Shown: piece by piece, positions 7,415-12,059 of the stretch
How positions within the stretch are numbered: the first letter of the stretch is position 1
Layout: each line of letters begins with the position of its first letter
Assembly: GCA_023451415.1 (NCBI GenBank)
Contig: JAEXZK010000009.1
Coordinates: 1 to 12,059, forward strand
DNA from: Bacillota bacterium
GTDB taxonomy: Bacteria > Bacillota > Clostridia > Oscillospirales > Ruminococcaceae
Length of the DNA stretch: 12,059 nt
Direction of reading: 5' to 3'
Translations under genes and position numbers: made by a program
The notes under the pieces: model-generated
The model's database searches: none
What the model saw: only the letters and a program-made list of their open reading frames with translations
Told to the model about the DNA's origin: nothing

Positions 7415-8620
7415 TCAGGCCTGGCGGAGCAGTTCTTCGGCCTCGGGGTTGGCAATCCCCAGTTCCTCCAGGTACTTTTGGATCCGCCGCAGGGCCTCGA
7501 TGAGGTGGTTGACGGAGTAAGAATAGGAGATGCGGACATGGCCCTCGCCGCTCCGGCCAAAGGCGTCGCCCGGCACCACGGCCACCTTCTGACTAAGGAG
7601 GAGGCCTTCGCAGAATTCCTCCGAGGTCATCCCGGTGCGGCGGATGGAGGGGAACACATAGAACGCGCCCTGGGGGTCGGCGCAGGTGAGGCCCATTTTG
7701 TTGAGGCTGTTCACCAGGAGCCCGCGGCGCATCCCAAACTGCACCGCCATCCGGCCGATCTCGTCGTCGCAGCTGCGCATGGCCTCAATGGCCGCGTACT
7801 GGCTGGTGGTGGGGGCGCACATGATGGCAAACTGGTGGACCTTGGTCATCTGGGCGATGATCTCCCGGGGGCCCGCGGCGTAGCCCAGGCGCCAGCCGGT
7901 CATGGCGTAGGCCTTGGAGAAACCGTTGACCACCACCGTCCGCTCCCGCATCCCGGGGATGGAGGCGATGGAGACGTGGCGATCCTCATAGGTGAGCTCG
8001 GCATAAATCTCGTCGGAAAGAACCACGATGTCCTTGTCCCGGAGCACGTCGGCAATGGCCTCCAGATGCTCCCGGCGCATAACGGCGCCGGTGGGGTTGT
8101 TGGGGAAGGGGAAAACCAGCATCTTGGTCCTGGGGGTGATGGCCGCCGCCAGGGCCTCGGGGGTCAGGCGGAAGCTGTCCTCGGCCTTGGTGACGATGGG
8201 CACCGGCACGCCCCCGGCCAGCCGGGTGATGGGGTCATAGGCCACAAAGCAGGGCTCGGGGATGAGCACCTCGTCTCCGGGATTGATGACCGAACGGATG
8301 CACAGGTCGATGGCCTCGGAGCCGCCCACGGTGATGAGCATCTCCTTGAGGCCGTCATACTTGAGGCCAAAGCGGCGGAAAAGATACTTGGAGCACTCCT
8401 GGCGCAGCTCCTTGAGGCCGGCGTTGGCGGTGTACCAGGTCTGGCCTTTTTCCAGGGAGTCCATCCCCGCCCGGCGGATGGCGTAGGGGGTCTTGAAATC
8501 CGGCTCCCCAACGCCCAGGGAGATCACCCCCTCTATCTGGCTGGCCATATCAAAGAAGCGGCGTATGCCGGAGGGTTTAAGCTCCTGGACGCAGGAGCTG
8601 AGAATCTTGCTGTAATCCAT
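7415..8620 (-). CDS. PLP-dependent class I/II aminotransferase (AlaT/aromatic type), 401 aa
   Basis: A cytoplasmic fold-type I aminotransferase that moves an amino group between an amino acid and a 2-oxo acid. Visible motifs: NNPTG at 174-178; D203 and Y206 in SDEIYAEL, which contact the PLP ring; the Schiff-base lysine K236 within GFSKAYAMTGWRLGY, with R244 for the phosphate; and substrate-carboxylate arginine R363 in HVRISYS. Length and motifs are standard. Substrate cannot be settled from sequence alone: pairing with an upstream Lrp/AsnC gene matches the alaR-alaT (yugG-yugH) pair of Bacillus subtilis, favouring alanine, while aromatic or N-acetyl-diaminopimelate aminotransferases are near relatives. 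The ATG at 8620 overlaps the regulator stop as TGATG; the TTG at 8623 has closer Shine-Dalgarno spacing (7 against 10) and is a possible alternative. Confidence 0.92.
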   Translation of the reverse strand: MDYSKILSSCVQELKPSGIRRFFDMASQIEGVISLGVGEPDFKTPYAIRRAGMDSLEKGQTWYTANAGLKELRQECSKYLFRRFGLKYDGLKEMLITVGGSEAIDLCIRSVINPGDEVLIPEPCFVAYDPITRLAGGVPVPIVTKAEDSFRLTPEALAAAITPRTKMLVFPFPNNPTGAVMRREHLEAIADVLRDKDIVVLSDEIYAELTYEDRHVSIASIPGMRERTVVVNGFSKAYAMTGWRLGYAAGPREIIAQMTKVHQFAIMCAPTTSQYAAIEAMRSCDDEIGRMAVQFGMRRGLLVNSLNKMGLTCADPQGAFYVFPSIRRTGMTSEEFCEGLLLSQKVAVVPGDAFGRSGEGHVRISYSYSVNHLIEALRRIQKYLEELGIANPEAEELLRQA

Positions 8621-9096
8621 CAAAAGTATACCTCCCTTTCATCCCGTTCGCGGCCGGCTGTGACGATCCCGGCCTCCTTATATTTACGAAGCACAAAATG
8701 CGTGGCGGTGGACTGGACCGAGTCCAGAGGCGCCAGACGCCGGGAGACGAACATGGCCACTTCCTTGAAGCTCTTGCCGGTGACAGTGAGGGCCAGGTCA
8801 TAGCTGCCGCTCATCAGGGTGACGTCCTCCACCTCGTCAAACTGGGCGATGGTGTTTGCAATATCGTCAAAGCCCATGCCGCTTTTGGGAGTGACCTTGA
8901 TCTCGATCCGGGCGATGCACAGATCCCGGTCGGTCTTATCCCAGTCCACCACGGCGCGGTAGCCCTTGATGACCCCCTGCGCCTCCAGTTCCTCGATCTT
9001 TGCAGCCACTGCCTCGGGTGTTTCCCCCGTCATGGCTGCCAGCTGATCACAGCTGAGCCGGGCGTTTTCCGAAAGGATGCGCAGTAATTTTTCCAT
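8620..9096 (-). CDS. Lrp/AsnC-family transcriptional regulator (AlaR-like), 158 aa
   Basis: A small DNA-binding protein that senses an amino acid. The N-terminal winged helix-turn-helix spans about residues 2-50 (LLRILSENARLSCDQLAAM, then AVAAKIEELEAQGVIKGY), and the C-terminal RAM effector domain about 60-140 (LMSGSYDLALTV is the central beta-strand signature). The pattern VDWDKTD ... VTPKSGMGFDDIA ... STATHFVLRKYKE closely recalls Bacillus subtilis YugG/AlaR as I remember it. The start has an excellent ribosome binding site (GGAGGAGG, 3 bases from the ATG at its end). It is the first gene of a two-gene operon with the aminotransferase, which it probably controls according to alanine or a related amino acid; that effector is inferred from the family and arrangement. 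Confidence 0.94.
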   Translation of the reverse strand: MEKLLRILSENARLSCDQLAAMTGETPEAVAAKIEELEAQGVIKGYRAVVDWDKTDRDLCIARIEIKVTPKSGMGFDDIANTIAQFDEVEDVTLMSGSYDLALTVTGKSFKEVAMFVSRRLAPLDSVQSTATHFVLRKYKEAGIVTAGRERDEREVYF

Positions 9097-9160
9097 GGTC
9101 CTCCTCCTGTCTTCGTTAAAAAAAATTCAATGCTTTATTGCCCTAAAGAGGTTTTCACCT

Positions 9161-9189
9161 AGTATAGACTATTTTTCTCCAAGACACAA
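9161..9189 (-). promoter_or_regulatory. Candidate sigma-A promoter of the lrp-aminotransferase operon
   Basis: On the minus strand TTGTGT (9189-9184) and TATACT (9166-9161) are 17 bases apart. The -10 overlaps TAGTCTATACTA, a short palindrome (TAGT/ACTA), and CAATaaagcATTG lies further down in the AT-rich leader. Such sites are where an Lrp-type protein could bind its own promoter, but the operator is a guess. Confidence 0.55.
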
Positions 9190-9193
9190 GCCC

Positions 9194-9230
9194 CAAAATC
9201 AAAGCGCCGGCCCCCGGGGGAACCAGCGCT
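9194..9230 (-). terminator. Rho-independent terminator of the PHP gene
   Basis: On the minus strand, directly after the PHP gene, AGCGCTGGTTCCC pairs with GGGGGCCGGCGCT (9230-9203) including a few G-U pairs, followed by TTGATTTTGG. The stem is long and GC-rich; the U-tract is interrupted. It separates the PHP gene from the promoter of the lrp operon. Confidence 0.75.
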
Positions 9231-9235
9231 ATCCT

Positions 9236-10048
9236 TTACAGCAGCCTGAGCATCACGGGCTTGCGGTCCTTGTAGAAGGCAAAATATTCGTAGCCCAGGT
9301 CCAGCAGCAGATCCATGGCCACGTTAAAATCCGCTCCGATATCCTGGGCCAGATGGGCGTCGGACCCCAGGGTGATCAGCTCTCCGCCCAGCTGGCGGTA
9401 GCGGGCCAGGACGGCGCGGTCCGGGGTGCTGTGGCCCAGGCCGTAGCGGTAGCCGGAGGTGTTCACCTCCAGGGCCTTGCCGTTATGGATCAGGGTGCGC
9501 AACGTCTCGTCGATGAGGTCCATGTATCTTTCATAGCGGAAGGGGATGCGGTATTTGCCCCAGATGTACCGCTCGGCGTAGCCCAGGTGGGCCAGGGAAT
9601 CAAAGCCGTTCCACCGGGCGAGGTCCAGGTTGGCCTGATAGTAGCCTTCCAGGATGTCGGTCACCACCACGCCGGGATCGTTGAAATCCACATAGAACAG
9701 GTCCTTTCCGGCTTCCAGGCTGTGGACCGATCCCAGCACCACGTCAAAGCTTATCTCTGAGAGGATGGACTGCGCCACATCGGGGAACATCTGCGGCTGA
9801 GCCAGCTCGATGCCCTTGGCGATACGGACGCTGGAGCCGAAAGTGGCGCGGGCCAACTCGGTTTCAAAGGCGGACTGCCTCAGGCGGGTGTCGTGGCCCT
9901 CTTCCACCAGATCGCACTCAAAGTGGTCGGTGACAGCAAAGCCCATGATCCCCTTCTCGATGGCCTTCTCGCAAAGATAGCTCACCGAGTGATTGCCGTC
10001 GGGGGAGTTGTCACTGTGGGTATGGCTGTCAAAAATGTTCAGCTTCAT
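9236..10048 (-). CDS. PHP-domain phosphatase, histidinol-phosphatase (HisK/HisJ) family, 270 aa
   Basis: A metal-dependent phosphoesterase of the PHP fold; the family includes the histidinol-phosphatase that dephosphorylates L-histidinol phosphate in histidine synthesis. Metal ligands visible in order: H9 and H11 (DSHTHSDNSPDG), D41-H42 (AVTDHFECD), E81 (KGIELAQPQ), H109 (GSVHSL), H154 (SLAHLGY), and D230-H232 (GSDAHLAQDIG). Length matches the HisK type (about 260-280). The ATG at 10048 is preferred over a longer form because GTGAGG lies 9 bases upstream and MKLNIFDSHTH is the normal family start. No his genes are near, so the substrate is unproved; stand-alone members of this family are common in Clostridia. 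No strong promoter was found upstream. Confidence 0.9.
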   Translation of the reverse strand: MKLNIFDSHTHSDNSPDGNHSVSYLCEKAIEKGIMGFAVTDHFECDLVEEGHDTRLRQSAFETELARATFGSSVRIAKGIELAQPQMFPDVAQSILSEISFDVVLGSVHSLEAGKDLFYVDFNDPGVVVTDILEGYYQANLDLARWNGFDSLAHLGYAERYIWGKYRIPFRYERYMDLIDETLRTLIHNGKALEVNTSGYRYGLGHSTPDRAVLARYRQLGGELITLGSDAHLAQDIGADFNVAMDLLLDLGYEYFAFYKDRKPVMLRLL

Positions 10049-10343
10049 GTCGTCTAACCTCACTCCGTCCTTGACCATGCGGACATAAATTTGCAGTTTC
10101 AGTCGCGCCAATTCTGCGCAAAGCAATTAACATCACTTATAATATCACCCTTTTGGAGGGATGAACACCTGGTTTATGAACTTTTCAAAAAAATTCCCTG
10201 CATTTTATAGGAATTTCTCATGGCCTCCGTTCCGGTATCTCCTTTTTTGGATGGAAACCACAAGCTTTTTCACAAAGATCGTTCTGCTTTTAACAATTAT
10301 GCTGGTCTCTGGGGCACTTTCGGGGCCTTTACGCTATTTTAAC
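10049..10343. other. AT-rich divergent intergenic region upstream of the ATPase operon
   Basis: This stretch separates the minus-strand PHP gene from the plus-strand ATPase operon and is clearly AT-richer than either. A TATAAT occurs at 10138-10143 without a matching -35. A plus-strand frame starting at 10161 (104 codons) has a hydrophobic middle, but GGAGGG abuts its ATG, it spans the operon promoter and it overlaps the first ATPase gene, so it was not called. Otherwise nothing supported was seen. Confidence 0.5.
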
Positions 10344-10372
10344 TTGAAAAAGCATAAAAATAGGTATATGAT
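10344..10372 (+). promoter_or_regulatory. Sigma-A promoter of the V-type ATPase operon
   Basis: TTGAAA (10344-10349) and TATGAT (10367-10372), each five of six to consensus, are separated by 17 bases. The start of transcription should be near 10379, leaving a leader of about 80 bases before the first gene. Confidence 0.75.
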
Positions 10373-10461
10373 TGTTCACAATCTCAGCCTCATTTTGGAG
10401 ATGGGATTGGGTAATACTGAATTTGAACCAATTTCTTTTGCAGAGGGGAGGCCGGTTATCC

Positions 10462-10779
10462 ATGGCCATGGATAATATTTTGGAGATGCTGGTGGCCGCC
10501 GACAAAAAGGCCTGCGCCATCGTGGACGACGCGGAGGAAACCCTGGATTCCACCACAGCCACCCTGGACCGGGAGGTGTCCAAGTTCAAGGAGGACTACG
10601 CCCAACGCGCCACCCACCGCATCGGCGTCATTCGGGATGAAGAAGGCAAAGCCTCCCAGGAGGCCCTGGAAGATATCTCCAGGCGTTATGAAGCGCTGAT
10701 GGCCAACCTGGACAAAGCCTACGAAGAACACCACAAGGAGTGGGAAGCGGAAATTTTCCGGCGGTGCATCGAAAATTAG
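10462..10779 (+). CDS. V-type ATP synthase peripheral-stalk (G/H-type) subunit, 105 aa
   Basis: A short, highly charged, helical protein expected to form a coiled coil in the peripheral stalk that links the catalytic head to the membrane sector. The whole sequence is heptad-like and rich in Glu, Lys, Ala and Arg (AADKKACAIVDDAEETLDS, then RRYEALMANLDKAYEEHHK), with no globular motif. Identification rests mainly on position as first gene of the operon ahead of subunits C and I, a common arrangement in Clostridia, plus size and composition. GGGGAGG (10445-10451) lies 10 bases before the ATG at 10462; the second ATG at 10468 is 16 bases away. Earlier in-frame starts (for example 10372) overlap the promoter. 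Confidence 0.75.
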   Translation: MAMDNILEMLVAADKKACAIVDDAEETLDSTTATLDREVSKFKEDYAQRATHRIGVIRDEEGKASQEALEDISRRYEALMANLDKAYEEHHKEWEAEIFRRCIEN

Positions 10780-10818
10780 CGGTCCGCCCCGCACATTTGT
10801 TGGAAAGGAGTGTGCCGG

Positions 10819-11856
10819 ATGCTCAAATCCTTTTCGAGCAAAGCCATTGCCACCAAGGCCCGGGCCATGTACGGCGGACGGCTGACCAAGGCCGACTACA
10901 CCGAGCTGATGAAGCGCTCCACCGTCCCCGAAGCGGCGGCATACCTGCGGGACAACACCCATTACGGGGACGTCCTAAGCAGGGTGGATGTGGCCGCCAT
11001 ACACCGCGGCCAGCTGGAAAACCTTCTGCGCCAGGAGCGGTATAACCGCTACCTCCGGCTGATCCGGTATGATTTCTCCCGGGAGGCTGGGTTCTACCAA
11101 TACCTTTTCCTTTGGGACGAGATCCAGCAGATCATCAACCTCCTGCGGTACATCGGCGCCGGGAGCGAAGGGGAATTCCAGATCCGGGGGGCCGAACCTC
11201 TCTATTGTTCTTACAACAGGGAGGCCTTGCTCCGGGCCCGCACCTATGAAGCGGTCTTTGAAGCCCTGCGGGGCACCGATTATTACAAGCTCCTCCGCAA
11301 GCACCCCATCCGGGATGGAGAGAGCAAAAACAAGCTGGATCTGGTATCCATTGAGCGGGACCTGACCACCTACTATTACAACAGGGTCTTTGCCTCCATC
11401 GGCAGGGAGTTTGACCGGAGCACGGCCCGGGAGCTGCGGGAGGTCTTTCTGCGGCAGATCGACGCCGAAAACATCACCAACGCCTACCGCCTGCGGCGGT
11501 TCTTCAAAAGTGCCCCGGAGTACATCCGCTCCAGTCTCCTGCCCTTCCGCACCCCCAGCCACAAGCTCATCGAACAGATCATCTGTGCCGAGCCCCAGGA
11601 GCTGGACCAGATCCTCCGCAGTTCCCACATGGGCGCCGGCGCCACCGACGACGATATGGAGTTTATCGAAACCCTCACCCTCCGCCTGCGGGACAAGTAC
11701 ACCAAGAAGATGATGCGGTATTCCACCCATGCCCCCGTGACCCTGGTGGCCTATGTCTCCCAAATGGAGGTGGAGCTCTCCAATATCATCAATATTGTGG
11801 AGGCCATCCGCTACCAGCTGGCCCCCGCCGATATCGCCAAAATGCTCATTTTATAG
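10819..11856 (+). CDS. ntpC: V-type ATP synthase subunit C (AC39/V0D family), 345 aa
   Basis: The central socket subunit that sits on the membrane ring and joins it to the rotor axle. The helical AC39 fold is indicated by the N-terminal KAIATKARAMYGGRLTKADY, repeated helices of the form YEAVFEALRGTDYYKLL (about 137-153), and the C-terminal VAYVSQMEVELSNIINIVEAIRY segment, which is the strongest family signature. Length (345) is normal. The ATG at 10819 follows AAAGGAG by 8 bases. It is 39 bases after the stalk gene and 56 bases before subunit I, so one transcript is expected. Whether the enzyme pumps Na+ or H+ depends on subunit K, which is outside the window. Confidence 0.95.
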   Translation: MLKSFSSKAIATKARAMYGGRLTKADYTELMKRSTVPEAAAYLRDNTHYGDVLSRVDVAAIHRGQLENLLRQERYNRYLRLIRYDFSREAGFYQYLFLWDEIQQIINLLRYIGAGSEGEFQIRGAEPLYCSYNREALLRARTYEAVFEALRGTDYYKLLRKHPIRDGESKNKLDLVSIERDLTTYYYNRVFASIGREFDRSTARELREVFLRQIDAENITNAYRLRRFFKSAPEYIRSSLLPFRTPSHKLIEQIICAEPQELDQILRSSHMGAGATDDDMEFIETLTLRLRDKYTKKMMRYSTHAPVTLVAYVSQMEVELSNIINIVEAIRYQLAPADIAKMLIL

Positions 11857-11912
11857 CGTCATGCAGCGCATGGCGGCCAGCCTCAACAAAACCTGGAAAG
11901 GTGGTGAAGTCT

Positions 11913-12059
11913 ATGTCCATTGAGAAGATGTCCCTGGTAACCATCCGCGGCGATAAGCAGTATCTGGACGAAGTACTGCTGCGCTGTCAAAGCACCGGTG
12001 TCTTTCATCCCGAGATGGCCTCCTCCCTCAGCGAGTACGCGGGGGGGCTCCAGGCCATG
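11913..12059 (+). CDS. ntpI: V-type ATP synthase subunit I, N-terminal part (cut by window edge)
   Basis: Only the first 49 codons are present. The start MSIEKMSLVTIRGDKQYLDEVLLRC, read in pieces, is the usual N-terminus of subunit I (NtpI, the a-subunit), the large membrane protein that forms the ion half-channels beside the rotor ring. The start is the ATG at 11913, preceded by AAAGGTGGTGA. The remaining roughly 600 residues, including the membrane helices, lie to the right of the window. Confidence 0.92.
   Translation, partial: MSIEKMSLVTIRGDKQYLDEVLLRCQSTGVFHPEMASSLSEYAGGLQAM

Noticed and set aside
7478..8803. A 441-codon open frame on the plus strand
   Set aside because: Antisense to the aminotransferase and Lrp genes, both of which have clear family motifs and ribosome binding sites; the translation is low-complexity.
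10138..10143. TATAAT as the ATPase operon promoter
   Set aside because: The hexamer 17 bases upstream (TGCGCA) is a poor -35, whereas 10344-10372 has both boxes and correct spacing closer to the gene.
10161..10475. A 104-codon plus-strand frame with a hydrophobic middle
   Set aside because: The GGAGGG site touches the ATG, the frame covers the ATPase promoter, and it overlaps the first ATPase gene in another frame.

Overview
The window looks like a chromosomal segment of a GC-rich, spore-forming member of the Clostridia. SpoIIR is a sporulation signalling protein of Firmicutes. A T-box riboswitch controls alaS, Shine-Dalgarno sites are strong, and a V-type (Na+ or H+) ATPase operon begins at the right edge. 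The base composition and mix of families recall gut Oscillospiraceae (Flavonifractor-like), but that placement is an inference and was not tested.

Layout. 1-153: a run of stacked hairpins ending in a strong, probably two-way terminator. 154-1197: an AT-richer accessory stretch with one small membrane-anchored HTH regulator (605-955) and a piece that looks like the leader and first codons of a lost mobile-element gene, cut off where the terminator of the next gene begins. 1256-4715 (minus): alaS with a near-ideal sigma-A promoter and T-box leader, followed by a HIT-family protein. 4769-4888: a second, clearly palindromic hairpin array between alaS and a divergent gene pair. 5009-6441 (plus): two translationally coupled membrane proteins of unknown function, the first with a zinc ribbon. 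6625-7308 (minus): spoIIR. 7415-9096 (minus): an Lrp/AsnC regulator and a PLP aminotransferase overlapping at TGATG, arranged like alaR-alaT of Bacillus subtilis. 9236-10048 (minus): a PHP-family histidinol-phosphatase-like protein. 10344-12059 (plus): promoter and first three genes of a V-type ATPase operon (stalk coiled-coil subunit, subunit C, start of subunit I).

How they fit together. Most genes are housekeeping. There is a loose alanine theme: tRNA-Ala charging by AlaRS under T-box control, and a probable alanine-type aminotransferase with its own regulator. The least explained parts are the two hairpin arrays, which share an arrangement but not their palindrome sequences, and the zinc-ribbon/membrane protein pair. 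No tRNA, rRNA, CRISPR array or intact mobile element was seen.
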